Below, one piece after another: positions 17,781 to 27,331 of a stretch of DNA of 64,000 nucleotides (position 1 is its first letter; each line of letters opens with the position of its first letter). Source of the stretch: Myxococcales bacterium (GTDB taxonomy: Bacteria > Myxococcota_A > Polyangia > Polyangiales > Ga0077539); assembly GCA_013298625.1 (NCBI GenBank), contig JAAFIF010000019.1, positions 50,627 through 114,626 of the forward strand. The letters are read 5' to 3'. The notes beneath the pieces were generated by a model, which saw only the letters and a program-made list of their open reading frames with translations, made no database searches and had not been told where the DNA came from. The position numbers and the translations under genes are program-made.

Positions 17781-18692
17781 TCAGCGACAGTCTTCGCTCG
17801 GCAGCGCGCACCTGCCGCGGACGCACCGCGAGGGAAACTGGCATTGCCTCTCGCCGAACGCGTCGCATGCCTCGCCCTCGCGCACGAGCGCGCGGCAGCG
17901 GCCCGAGCCGAAATCGTTGCGATTGACGCAGTCGCTCGCGCTCTCGCAGAGGGGCGGCCGGCGCGTCGCTGGGCCCTCGACGTTGCCGCAGCCCTCCCCG
18001 ACAGGGACCGCAGGCATCGCCGCGCAGCGCCCTGCTTCGCAGCGCGTCGTCAGCGACGGCACGCACCCGCCGCAGGCCTCGCCTTCGACCGATGAATACA
18101 TGCACACATTTTCGAGACAGCCTTGAGGGATCGAACAGAATCGCCCGTCCCTGCACGGCCCGCCGACCTGCGTCTCGGGAGGGCCCATCGAGCGCGCGGC
18201 GCACGTTCCGCACATCCCGTCGCGAAGCCGGCAGAGCCCGCTCTGGCACTGAATCGAGCTCGCGCACGCAGCGCCGAGCGCGCGTGTCCCGAGACGCGCC
18301 CCGCACCCGAGCAGCTCGTCGTTGAAGTCCGTCACCGCGACGGCGCACGGCGCGCGCTGCCAGCGCGTCGCGCACGCGCTCGCCATCGCGTCGCTCCACG
18401 TCGTGTCTCGGGCTTGTCCCCACGCGCGACAGCCGAGCGCTACGCGCCCCACGCACTCTTCGCGGTCTCGAAAGCTGCGCGCTCTGCCCGCGCCGAGCGT
18501 CACGGTGGCCGGGCTGCACGCGAGCGTTCGATCGCACACCGCCGCTGCCAACGCAGCGCACGAATCGACGGGCCCAGGTCCGATCGCTCCTGCGCCGCGC
18601 AGATCCAGATCCGTTTTCGCGCCGCACGACACGAGCGCTGCCGAGACGAACACCGCAGCGATCGCGAGCCTCATCGCAACGGAGCATCGCAC
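17781..18692 (-). CDS. Cys-rich lipoprotein
   Basis: LAIAAVFVSAALVSCGAK lipobox; many Cys, 'CQSGLCRLRDGMCGTC'. Confidence 0.7.
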   Translation of the reverse strand: MRCSVAMRLAIAAVFVSAALVSCGAKTDLDLRGAGAIGPGPVDSCAALAAAVCDRTLACSPATVTLGAGRARSFRDREECVGRVALGCRAWGQARDTTWSDAMASACATRWQRAPCAVAVTDFNDELLGCGARLGTRALGAACASSIQCQSGLCRLRDGMCGTCAARSMGPPETQVGGPCRDGRFCSIPQGCLENVCMYSSVEGEACGGCVPSLTTRCEAGRCAAMPAVPVGEGCGNVEGPATRRPPLCESASDCVNRNDFGSGRCRALVREGEACDAFGERQCQFPSRCVRGRCALPSEDCR

Positions 18693-18722
18693 GCCGCTCC
18701 GAAGCGCTCGTCGTGGATTCGC

Positions 18723-19553
18723 TTACGGCGCCCTGCGCGGGTCCCACCCCGTGACGAGCCCCTCTTCGAGCGCGTCGAGCGACGCCATCGCTTCGTCGCT
18801 CAGCGCTGCGTCCTGCGAGCGGAGGTTCTCTTCGAGCCGCGCGCGGCGCGAGGCCTTCGGCAGCACGATGAGCCCGCGCTGAAGGCCCCAGCGCAGCAGC
18901 ACTTGCGCGGCGGTCGCGCCGCTCTCGGTCGCGACGCGCTGCACGACGGGGTGAGAGAGCTTCGCTCCCTTGGTCAGCGGGCTGTAGGCCTCGACGGCGA
19001 TCCCGTGCCGCTCGCACAGCGCGCGCACCTCCCGCTGCTGAAGAAACGGGCTCGCTTCGATCTGGTTCACGCTCGGCGGCTCCGTTGCGTGCGCGAGCAG
19101 CTCATCGAGGTGATGCTGCATGTAGTTGCTCACGCCGATCGCGCGAGCCCGTCCGTCGGAGCGCAGCCGCTCGAGCGCGCGCCAGCTCTCCTTGCGCTTT
19201 CCGGGCACGGGCCAGTGGATAAGAAACAGGTCGACGTAGTCGAAGCGCATGCGCTCGAGCGCCGCGTCGAAGGCGCGAAGGGCTGGGTCGTAGCCATGGT
19301 CGTCGTTCCACAGCTTGGTGGTGACGAAGACTTGGTCGCGGGGGACGCCGCTGTCGCGAACGCCGTCGGCGACGTCGCGCTCGTTGCCGTAGATGCGCGC
19401 CGTGTCGATGTGGCGGTAGCCCAAGGTCAGCGCCTCTCTCACGAGCTCGCGCGTCGCCGTCCCGCTCGGCATGCGAAACACACCGAGCCCGACGCGCGGA
19501 ATGCTCAGCGCACCTCGCGACGTGCCGTCGCTCTTCGCTGAGGCGGGCCTCAC
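18723..19553 (-). CDS. aldo/keto reductase
   Basis: GYRHIDTARIYGNE, DYVDLFLIHWPVP, IGVSNY, RWGLQRGLIVLPKAS. Confidence 0.9.
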   Translation of the reverse strand: MRPASAKSDGTSRGALSIPRVGLGVFRMPSGTATRELVREALTLGYRHIDTARIYGNERDVADGVRDSGVPRDQVFVTTKLWNDDHGYDPALRAFDAALERMRFDYVDLFLIHWPVPGKRKESWRALERLRSDGRARAIGVSNYMQHHLDELLAHATEPPSVNQIEASPFLQQREVRALCERHGIAVEAYSPLTKGAKLSHPVVQRVATESGATAAQVLLRWGLQRGLIVLPKASRRARLEENLRSQDAALSDEAMASLDALEEGLVTGWDPRRAP

Positions 19554-19614
19554 GCGACGCGCTCCTCGGACGCGCGCGTCTTCGGGCTGTGTCTTTCGAG
19601 GTCGAACGCGATGC

Positions 19615-20214
19615 TCATGACACTTCCTTGGTTGGATAGATCCACGGCGCGAGCCACCGCGTGATGCGCGGCATGAGGACGTACGTCATCAAGAACACCT
19701 CGATGACGATCGTCACGAGCAGCCTGGCAGGCGCGGGCGCGCGCGCCAACACCAGCGCGACGAGCTGCCCGAGCGAGAGGACCAGCGCGTACACGACGAC
19801 GATCATCACGAGCGCCATTCGCAGCTTCGACGGCTGCGGAACCACGGTGCCCGGCGGCGGCGTGAACCACAGCTCGAGCCCCGTGAGCCGGCTCCACACC
19901 GCGTCGGCCTCGACGAACGCCGCGGCCTCGGCGAGGGCGTGTCGCCGAAGCTCGCTCTCTTCGAAGGCGCGCAGCGTCTCGACGCTCTCGAAGCGAAACA
20001 CGCTCGTGTACGTCGGCGCCTCGCCGGGTCGCGGGCGCTGCACCTTTGCGCCCAGGTAGCCGCGCATCCCCGACGCGCCCGCGATCAGCCGATCGAGCCA
20101 CGCTTCGTACGCTGCTTCGAAGCCGGGCTTCACCCGTCGCGAGACGACCACGGTGACGGGCTCGTCGTCGCCGAGCGCCGGTCGTTCGAGGGCGGGTGCG
20201 TCTGTGAGGCTCAT
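19615..20214 (-). CDS. antibiotic biosynthesis monooxygenase (ABM)-domain membrane protein
   Basis: VTVVVSRRVKPGFEAAYEAWLDRLIAGASGMRGYLGAKVQRP plus two C-terminal TM segments; AAGGAG RBS. Confidence 0.75.
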   Translation of the reverse strand: MSLTDAPALERPALGDDEPVTVVVSRRVKPGFEAAYEAWLDRLIAGASGMRGYLGAKVQRPRPGEAPTYTSVFRFESVETLRAFEESELRRHALAEAAAFVEADAVWSRLTGLELWFTPPPGTVVPQPSKLRMALVMIVVVYALVLSLGQLVALVLARAPAPARLLVTIVIEVFLMTYVLMPRITRWLAPWIYPTKEVS

Positions 20215-20315
20215 GTCGTCGTCTCCTTGGCCAGGACCGCTGAGAGCGAAGGTCCTGTGACCGAAGACGATCGAGCTGCTGAGCCATGCAGACAACGAAA
20301 GAGCGATGAAGTCAC

Positions 20316-20334
20316 AGTTGCAACGGATGCAACT
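20316..20334. promoter_or_regulatory. perfect dyad AGTTGCA-ACGGA-TGCAACT upstream of the ABM/AKR operon
   Basis: 7-bp arms, 5-nt spacer, ~100 bp upstream of the start at 20214. Confidence 0.45.
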
Positions 20335-20368
20335 CAGGAGCGCGCGGACGCAGGCGCGCCGTGATCGA

Positions 20369-20749
20369 TCAGGCGCTCGGCTGCCAGAGCTCGAGCTTGT
20401 TTCCGTCGGGGTCGAGGATCCACGCGAAGCTGCCGTTCTCGTGGGTCTCGGGGCCCTTCACGATGGTGACGCCGGCCTCGCGCAGCTGCGCGAGCAGGGC
20501 TTCGAGGTCGTCGACGCGGTAGTTGATCATGAAGCTCGCCGCGCTCGGGCTGAACCACTCGGAGCCCTTGTCGGCGACGTGCCAGACCGTCACGCCGCGG
20601 TCCTCGGCCTTGTCTTCGGGCCACTTCAAGAGCGCTCCGCCCCAGTCCTCGAGCACCATCCCGAGGTGCTTCGCGTACCAGGCCGCGAGCTGCTTGGGGT
20701 CCGAAGTGGACTTGAAGAACACGCCCCCGATGCCGGTCACTTTTGCCAT
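20369..20749 (-). CDS. VOC family (glyoxalase-like) protein
   Basis: MAKVTGIGGVFFKSTSDPKQLAAWYAKHLGM...FAWILDPDGNKLELWQPS. Confidence 0.85.
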   Translation of the reverse strand: MAKVTGIGGVFFKSTSDPKQLAAWYAKHLGMVLEDWGGALLKWPEDKAEDRGVTVWHVADKGSEWFSPSAASFMINYRVDDLEALLAQLREAGVTIVKGPETHENGSFAWILDPDGNKLELWQPSA

Positions 20750-20993
20750 GATTTGCGCACGGTGCCAGACCGCAACGCGCGCAGCAACGCGGCGTCGGTG
20801 GGCCATTTTGTTGCGCGTCAGATGGGCATCGTGCGGTAGCGTTTCGACGCGCTCTCGCCGCGTCGCTCGCTTCGTACGAAGCCGACTTCGCAGCGCGCGC
20901 GACGTCGATTGCAACAGTCGTTCAACACGTGGCTCGCACGGGGCGTCGACGATGCCCACGCCGGTCGCGGACCTGCCAGCGAGGAGAGCAAGC

Positions 20994-21728
20994 ATGGGAG
21001 TCTGGGACGAGTTCTGCGCGGTGTGCGGCGGACCATCGGTCTTCTATTCGTACGATCGCATCGCAGAGAAGGCGCGCGATCTCGAGCTGAAGATCGACGA
21101 CAAAGCGCTGCAGGCGCTCGCGCGCAACGGCGTGTGGACCCGCAGCTGGGTCGGTCTCGCCGCGGATGGCTCCGAGGCGCCGCTCGGCGCGTACACGGGC
21201 TATGGCAGCTTCGACGCGACCGACGACAAGGGGGAGTTCTATCTGAGCACCAACGTCACGCCGAAGGACATCCGCAAGGGGGCGCGCTACGGCGTCGGCG
21301 CGCACGTGGCGTGCGTCAACGTTCTGCGAAAATCGCTGGGCTATTCGCTGCGCTTCGCGGACGTCACGATGCGCAAGTACAACCTCGTCGAGGGCGTCGA
21401 CTACAGCGACATCGCGAAGTATCACGATCAGGACTTCGACTGCCTCACCATGATCGAAGACGGCGTCGAGTGGATGCTCAACGACCCGACGACCGATGAG
21501 CGCAATCGCAAGCGCATCGTCGACAAGTGGCAGGCGCGAGCGAACGGCGCGGCAGAGAAGAAGCCCGCTGCGACAGAGCCCGTTGCGAAGGGGCCCGCTG
21601 TGAAGAAGGCTGTCGCAAAGAAGCCCGCTGCGAAGAAGGCTGTCGCGAAGAAGGCTGTCGCGAAGAAGGCTGTCGCGAAGAAGGCTGTCGCGAAGAAGGC
21701 TGTCGCGAAGAAGCCGGTTCGTCGCTGA
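20994..21728 (+). CDS. hypothetical protein with histone H1-like Lys/Ala-rich C-terminal tail
   Basis: MGVWDEFCAVCGGPS...; tail KKAVAKKPAAKKAVAKKAVAKKAVAKK; gaggag RBS. Confidence 0.75.
   Translation: MGVWDEFCAVCGGPSVFYSYDRIAEKARDLELKIDDKALQALARNGVWTRSWVGLAADGSEAPLGAYTGYGSFDATDDKGEFYLSTNVTPKDIRKGARYGVGAHVACVNVLRKSLGYSLRFADVTMRKYNLVEGVDYSDIAKYHDQDFDCLTMIEDGVEWMLNDPTTDERNRKRIVDKWQARANGAAEKKPAATEPVAKGPAVKKAVAKKPAAKKAVAKKAVAKKAVAKKAVAKKAVAKKPVRR
21605..21717 (+). repeat. 15-bp tandem repeat (gctgtcgcgaagaag) encoding KKAVA tail
   Basis: Consecutive near-identical 15-mers in frame. Confidence 0.85.
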
Positions 21729-21836
21729 TCGAGCGGGCGGAGCTGCGTCGCCTCGTTGCCGTTGCGTGCCCCGCGACGCTCGGCTGCGAGGCTGTGCGCC
21801 GCGATCGATGCTGCTCGATCTTCGGGGGCGCGTATC

Positions 21837-23285
21837 ATGGCGCTCGTGCGAACCGAGCGAGCGGGCTTTCTGGTGACGACGTTGGCGCTGGCTGCGTGCA
21901 CGTCGCCTGCGACCTACGTCGAGGTCGTGATCGACACCGACGCGCCTTCGGATCGAGCGATGACGGTGTCGGCGACGGTCACGCGATCAAACGAGCCGAG
22001 CGCGGTGCGCACGCCGCTGCTGATCGAGCGCGGAGGGGGCGTTGGGCAGACGACGTTTCCGACGAGCTTCAGCGTGGTTCCGAGGGCAGGGGGCGGCCGT
22101 GATGACGCGGTGACGTTGCTGCTCGAGGCGACGATCCGCGCGCGCGCAGCGGGCGAGCCGGACATTCGCTTTCGTCGCACCGCGCGTTGGAGATTCACCC
22201 GCGGAACGCCAGGGCAAGTGCGGGTCTTTCTTCCCGTTCGATGCGGGACGATCACCGAAGGCTGCTCGAGCGCGTCGCCGTGCACGATCGCCGCGCTCTG
22301 CGAAGAGAACGGGCTCACCTGCGGCAACGACGGGACGTGCGTCGCGCCCGACGTGGTTCCAGAGCCCGTGTCCGACGCGGGCGTGCGCGACGCGAGCGCG
22401 CCGTTCGACAGCGGGATCGACACCGGCGTGCCTGCGCGCGACACCGGCGTGGACACGGGCGTGATCGTTGATACGGGGGTCGCTCCGATGGACACGGGCG
22501 TGATCGTGGATACGGGGGTCGCTCCGCGCGACACCGGCGTGGACACTGGCGTCGCGGACAGCGGCGCGGGACTGCCTCCGGGCCGCGTGTGTGCGAGCGG
22601 CGCCGAGTGCGCGAGCGGCGTGTGCGTCAGTGACATGGCGCTGCGCCAGGTGTGCAGCAACGGATGCATCACAACGGCGCAGTGCCCTGCGGGGTGGTCG
22701 TGTCCCGCGCGCAATCAGTGCGAGCCGCCGCGTAGCTGCGTCGGCAACTTCCAGTGGACCGACTGGAACGGCGATGGCTCGCTCAGGCTCTCTGCAGGCG
22801 AGAACTTCGGCCTCTTCGGGCCGCTGTCGAACACCTACGCGTGCACCAACTCGACCTCGCGCATCACGATCTGCAACAGCACGCTCGACCTGGCGCTGAC
22901 CGGCGCGCAGACGAGCGTGCTTCGAGGGCCCATCACGTCGCTGGTGGCGCCAGGAGCGCGCGTCGCGGCGAACATCAGCGCGATGGGGCCGCAGCTCTTC
23001 GTGACGCTCGACAACACGCAGCACCTGTACGACATCAACGTCAATGCTCCTGCGACGGAGGTGATCATCCGGGGGACGTCCAACATGCGAGAGCTCACGT
23101 TGGTGGGGACGATCCGCGCGCGCGAGCTGTACTTGGATGTCCCTGCGGGCTCGCGCATCGTGAACACGGCGAACTTGCAGTGCCGGCTCACGATCACGTC
23201 GAACGGAACCTACGTGAACATGGGCTCGATGATGGGCTTGCGCAGCAATGTTCCTGCGCCGGCGACTCCGGCAGGGTGCCCGTAG
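21837..23285 (+). CDS. lipoprotein, paralogue of 59494..61065, with DTGV repeats
   Basis: LALAACTSPATYVEVVIDTDAPSDRAMTVS...; low-complexity DTGVIVDTGVAPMDTGV linker. Confidence 0.7.
   Translation: MALVRTERAGFLVTTLALAACTSPATYVEVVIDTDAPSDRAMTVSATVTRSNEPSAVRTPLLIERGGGVGQTTFPTSFSVVPRAGGGRDDAVTLLLEATIRARAAGEPDIRFRRTARWRFTRGTPGQVRVFLPVRCGTITEGCSSASPCTIAALCEENGLTCGNDGTCVAPDVVPEPVSDAGVRDASAPFDSGIDTGVPARDTGVDTGVIVDTGVAPMDTGVIVDTGVAPRDTGVDTGVADSGAGLPPGRVCASGAECASGVCVSDMALRQVCSNGCITTAQCPAGWSCPARNQCEPPRSCVGNFQWTDWNGDGSLRLSAGENFGLFGPLSNTYACTNSTSRITICNSTLDLALTGAQTSVLRGPITSLVAPGARVAANISAMGPQLFVTLDNTQHLYDINVNAPATEVIIRGTSNMRELTLVGTIRARELYLDVPAGSRIVNTANLQCRLTITSNGTYVNMGSMMGLRSNVPAPATPAGCP
22452..22526 (+). 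repeat. direct 36-bp repeat inside DTGV linker
   Basis: gacacgggcgtgatcgt(t/g)gatacgggggtcgctccg at 22452 and 22491. Confidence 0.8.
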
Positions 23286-23288
23286 CGC

Positions 23289-24032
23289 TCAGCGCGCGCG
23301 TCGATCGCTCTTGATCTCTTCGCGCTCGGGCAGCGTGTCCGCTGGTTCTTCTTCGGTCGCGACCCTCGTGCGCTGGGCTTGCGATGCGTCGGCGCGGCGT
23401 CGGACGAGGCATTCGCTGCAGAGCTGCGCGAGGCTGCGCGCTCGTAGCTCGACGTGCTTGTCGAAGCTGGCCACGTCGAAGTGACCGGTGCTGCTGTCGA
23501 GCGGCAGCGAAGCGTCGAAGCTCTCGTGCGCGTCCGCGGCGTCGGCCCAGAACACGACGCGCTCGCCGTTCTGCGCGACGAGGGTCATCGCGGCGACGCC
23601 TTGCGAGACAAAGTGCTGCACGGCGATCACTTGTCCCGGCAACGGGCACACGGCGAGCGTGTGATGCGCGCGGCGCACTTCGACCTGGTCGTGCCCAACG
23701 CGCACGCGCAGCGGGGCGACGGACCGAGCGCGGCCTCCCCGCGCGAGGGCTGCCGCGAGAAGAACGAGCGCGACGAGAACGACCACGACGGGCGTCGCGC
23801 TCGATGCCGATCCGAGCCAGGCGAGGGTGGCTGTGAGCACCACGGGAACCGCGCAAAAGAGCGTGAGCACCGTCGCCACGAAGAGCGCGCCGGTCGGCCG
23901 CCGGCGCGGCGCAGCGGAGGTGAGCGCGGTCGCGTCGCTCCAGGGCCGGCTGGTGCTCAGCACGACGAATCCCGCACGCTCGCGCCACGGTGAGGAGGGC
24001 TGTCGGTACGGTGGCGTTGCTGTGGCGGTCAT
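23289..24032 (-). CDS. membrane protein, hypothetical
   Basis: Two TM segments (GALFVATVLTLFCAVPVVLTATLAWL; TPVVVVLVALVLLAAALA); start MTATATPPYRQ. Confidence 0.65.
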   Translation of the reverse strand: MTATATPPYRQPSSPWRERAGFVVLSTSRPWSDATALTSAAPRRRPTGALFVATVLTLFCAVPVVLTATLAWLGSASSATPVVVVLVALVLLAAALARGGRARSVAPLRVRVGHDQVEVRRAHHTLAVCPLPGQVIAVQHFVSQGVAAMTLVAQNGERVVFWADAADAHESFDASLPLDSSTGHFDVASFDKHVELRARSLAQLCSECLVRRRADASQAQRTRVATEEEPADTLPEREEIKSDRRAR

Positions 24033-24283
24033 GGTCTCGCTCGTCGCATGTGCGGCGGCGCTCTGGCCGATGCTACGACGTGCGCGGTGCATCTCGCAGC
24101 CGCTTCGGGTTGCGCTTTTCGCGCATCGAGCGCCATGGTGCGGGATCGACTTGCCGCGCGGAGCTGCGCTGCTGACACGCTTGATCACCCGCCACGGCGC
24201 CGCCTCGCGCGCGCATCGACGGGCCGATCGTCCAACCTCTCGGCCGCCGTCTCGATGACGGGCGGCTAGAAATACTGATCACC

Positions 24284-24511
24284 ATGGCCAAGGCGAACAA
24301 CGCGTCGAACGCGAAGAGCGACACTCCTACCCGCGCCGAGTCCGAGAAGCACATCGCTTCGCTCGACCGAGTGAAGGACAAAGCCGCGCTCGAGGCGTAC
24401 CTGAAGAACCCGAGCAAGCGGCTGCAAGAGCACGCTGCGTTCAAGCTCGCCGAGCCCGAAGAGCGGGCGCGGCTGATCGCTGAGAAGAACGCGAAGCGCT
24501 CGCCGGGCTGA
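24284..24511 (+). CDS. small charged hypothetical protein (75 aa)
   Basis: MAKANNASNAKSDTPTRAESEKHIASLDRVKDKAALEAYLKNPSKRLQEHAAFKLAEPEERARLIAEKNAKRSPG. Confidence 0.5.
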   Translation: MAKANNASNAKSDTPTRAESEKHIASLDRVKDKAALEAYLKNPSKRLQEHAAFKLAEPEERARLIAEKNAKRSPG

Positions 24512-24530
24512 GCGGCCACGAAGGGTTGTT

Positions 24531-24790
24531 GGGGACGGTGTTCAATAGTTCAAGAGACGGGGATAAACTCGCGAGATTATTGAGCGCTCGTGCGTCGTAG
24601 CGCGGACGCTGCGGTGCTGCGGCGGGGACGGGGTTCGATCGCTCGCGACCGGGGCGCGGCGCGTGACCGCGGCCGGCGCCGCGGGATCTCGCGGGGTTAT
24701 CGGGGTTTCGTGAACTATTGAACACCGTCCCCGTTCACTCTGCTCCGGCTCGCCCGCTCGCCCGTTCGTGAACTATTGAACACCGTCCCC
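24531..24790. repeat. REP/BIME-like cluster of GGGGACGGTGTTCAATAGTTCA
   Basis: Inverted copy 24531-24552, direct copies 24711-24732 and 24769-24790. Confidence 0.75.
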
Positions 24791-24791
24791 G

Positions 24792-25415
24792 ATGAACAAC
24801 AGCAACGTCGACTCGTACCTTCGCGACGGCTGCGGCCGCTGCGAGCACTTTCAGACGCCCTCGTGCAAGGTGCACCTGTGGACCAAAGCGCTCGAAGCGC
24901 TGCGCGAGATCGCGCTCTCGACCGGGCTCGACGAAGAGATGAAGTGGGGCTCTCCCTGCTACACGCTCGGCGGAAAGAACGTCGTCATGATCGGCGCGTT
25001 CAAAGAGAGCTGCGTGCTGAGCTTCTTCAAGGGCGGCGCCCTCGTCGACCCTGACGGCGCGCTCGAGAGCGCTGGGCCCAACTCGCGCGTCGCTCGTTGG
25101 ATGAAGTTTCGCTCGCTCGAAGACGTGCTCGCTCGGCGAGCGATCGCGCTGCGCTTCATCGAGCAGGCCATCGCGCTCGAGCGCGCGGGCGTGAAGGTGG
25201 CCAAGAGCGCAGAGGCAGAGCCAGTTCCGATGGAGTTGGAGCGGCGGCTCGAGGTGGATCCCGACCTGCGACGCGCGTTCGAGGCCCTCACGCCTGGGCG
25301 GCGGCGCAGCCATTTGATCCACATCACCGGCGCCAAGCAGAGCGAGACCCGCGCGCGCCGCGTGGACAAGTGCGCCGAGGACATCCTCGCTGGTCGGGGA
25401 TTCAACGAGCGATAG
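24792..25415 (+). CDS. DUF1801/YdeI-type protein
   Basis: EEMKWGSPCYTLGGKNVVMIGAFKESCVLSFFKGGAL...; C-terminal LTPGRRRSHLIHITGAKQSETRARRVDKC. Confidence 0.8.
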   Translation: MNNSNVDSYLRDGCGRCEHFQTPSCKVHLWTKALEALREIALSTGLDEEMKWGSPCYTLGGKNVVMIGAFKESCVLSFFKGGALVDPDGALESAGPNSRVARWMKFRSLEDVLARRAIALRFIEQAIALERAGVKVAKSAEAEPVPMELERRLEVDPDLRRAFEALTPGRRRSHLIHITGAKQSETRARRVDKCAEDILAGRGFNER

Positions 25416-25420
25416 CGCGC

Positions 25421-27331
25421 TCAGCGCGACCGAGCGCCGCCGACGCCCGCGCCGAACCCCAGCTCGTCCATCGCCGCGTTGATCTCGCGCTGCATGGGCA
25501 TGTCGTCGAAGCCCACGATCGGGTCGCCGTGCACCGCGAACACTCGGCCCGGATCGGACAGCGCGATGTTGCCTGGAGCGCCCACGAGCACCGTGGGGCA
25601 GCCCGCGCTCTGCGCGCGGCCCCAGTGCACGTCGCCCACGACCGCGAGCGAGATCCCCGTGGAGTTTTGCACGCCCGCAGCGCCGCGGATCGTGCGCTCG
25701 TCGTTCAGCGAGCCGTCCGCCGCGCCGCGCAGCACGTACGCCGCTCCGTCGCCCGCCGCAGCGCGAGGAGCGCCGATCACGATGTCGGCGTGGTGGTCGG
25801 CGTCGAGGTCCATTCCGCCGAGCAGGGTGCGACCGTATTGCTCGACCGGCGCTCCGGTGAAGGTTTGCATCGGCGTCGTTCCGAACGCAGCGCCCGTGCT
25901 GAGGTAGAGGTACACCATCCCCTCGGCGGGAGAGCCGACGAGCATGTCGGCGTAGCCGTCGTGGTTGACGTCGCCAGCGGCAGAGACCGCGTAGCCGAAG
26001 TCCGTCGCCATCATCGCCGACGCGGGGGCGTCGAGGCGCTGGGCGGGGGTCGATGGGAGGCGGCCCTCGCGCGCTCCGAGCCAGATGGCCACGCTGCCGC
26101 GCTGCATCGCGCCGCCGTCCGGCGAGCCGACGGCGAAGTCGTTGAGCCCGTCGCCGTTGATGTCTCCGAGCCCCGCGATGCTGAAGGCGAACTGCTCGCC
26201 CGCGGTCGCTCCCTGAAACGACTGAGACAACGTCAGGCTGTTCGCGCGATCGCCCAGGTAGAGCCTCGCCATGCCCGTGTTGCTGCGGTCGCTCGGGCCG
26301 CCGATGGCGAAGTCGTCGAGCCCGTCGCCGTTGATGTCTCCGAGCCCCGCGAGGCTCGTGCCGAACGACGCCGAAGCCGTGGCCGACGTGAGAAACGTCG
26401 ATGTTTGCTCGAGCGGCGCCGCGCGATCTCGGCGGCCCAAGAACACGCGAACCGCCCCAGAGATGCTGGAGACCGCGCGGTAGCCGGGCAGCGCCACGGC
26501 GGCGTCGGCGAGGCCGTCGCCGTTGATGTCGCCGAGCATCGCGGTGTTGTAGCCAAACTGGTCGTCGTCCTGAAGGCTGGTGGTGACCGCTGCGCTCTGC
26601 GCGCCGCTCACGAAACCCATCTCGCTGTACGAAAACACCCGCGCCACGCCGCGTCGGGTGCCTCCGCCCATCGAGCTCGGCGCGCCCACGAGCACCTCGG
26701 CGAACCCGTCGCCGGTCATGTCTGTGAACAGCGGGATCATCCCCGCCCGGCCCTCGTTGTTGGCCGCCGTTGCGCTCACGCGAAAGCGCCACTCGGCGCT
26801 GTGGCGAAGCTCGTTCATCGCGTCGCGCGCGCAGAGCATCCAGCGGTAGACGCCGTTGCCGAAGCGCTGCTCGCGGGGCGGGTTGTGGTCGACGCGGTTG
26901 GCCGCCGCGGTGAGCGCGGCGGTGTACACGACGGTGTTGGTCGCGTGGTTCACGACCACGATGCGCACGTCGCTGAAGCCCGACTCGACGACGCCCTGAA
27001 ACACCGTCCTCTGCGCGGTCAACGTGGTGTTGGACCACGGGAGCGCCGGACGAACGCCGAGCGCCGTCGATCCGATCGCGCGTGCGGCCGTGCAGAGGCC
27101 CAGCGGAGTGCCCGCGGGGCCCATGAGCTGCCCTGTGTCGGGGCCCGCGTCCGTCGCGGCTTCGGGCGCTGCGTCCGCGCTGGCGTCGAGCGAGGCTTCG
27201 ACGGCGGCGTCGCCGAGCGCTGCCTCGTCGCGCGCGGCGGCATCGGTGTTGGCGTTGGCGTCGATCAATCGCAGCGGCGCCAGCGCGCATCCCGCCAGTG
27301 AAATTGCAGACACAATCGCGATCGTGCGCAT
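25421..27331 (-). CDS. FG-GAP/integrin-alpha-like repeat lipoprotein
   Basis: Repeated GDINGDGLxDxAVG motifs; MRTIAIVSAISLAGCALAP lipobox. Confidence 0.85.
   Translation of the reverse strand: MRTIAIVSAISLAGCALAPLRLIDANANTDAAARDEAALGDAAVEASLDASADAAPEAATDAGPDTGQLMGPAGTPLGLCTAARAIGSTALGVRPALPWSNTTLTAQRTVFQGVVESGFSDVRIVVVNHATNTVVYTAALTAAANRVDHNPPREQRFGNGVYRWMLCARDAMNELRHSAEWRFRVSATAANNEGRAGMIPLFTDMTGDGFAEVLVGAPSSMGGGTRRGVARVFSYSEMGFVSGAQSAAVTTSLQDDDQFGYNTAMLGDINGDGLADAAVALPGYRAVSSISGAVRVFLGRRDRAAPLEQTSTFLTSATASASFGTSLAGLGDINGDGLDDFAIGGPSDRSNTGMARLYLGDRANSLTLSQSFQGATAGEQFAFSIAGLGDINGDGLNDFAVGSPDGGAMQRGSVAIWLGAREGRLPSTPAQRLDAPASAMMATDFGYAVSAAGDVNHDGYADMLVGSPAEGMVYLYLSTGAAFGTTPMQTFTGAPVEQYGRTLLGGMDLDADHHADIVIGAPRAAAGDGAAYVLRGAADGSLNDERTIRGAAGVQNSTGISLAVVGDVHWGRAQSAGCPTVLVGAPGNIALSDPGRVFAVHGDPIVGFDDMPMQREINAAMDELGFGAGVGGARSR

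Noticed and set aside
21605-21717. Possible CRISPR array
   Set aside because: 15-bp units are contiguous, in frame and without spacers; it is a coding tandem repeat.
24531-24790. Possible CRISPR-like repeat set
   Set aside because: Only three copies, mixed orientation, irregular spacing and no cas genes; better explained as REP/BIME.
24735-27290. 851-aa minus ORF and 734-aa plus ORF (25097..27301) in the FG-GAP region
   Set aside because: Alternative frames of the FG-GAP lipoprotein and DUF1801 genes with extreme Arg bias.
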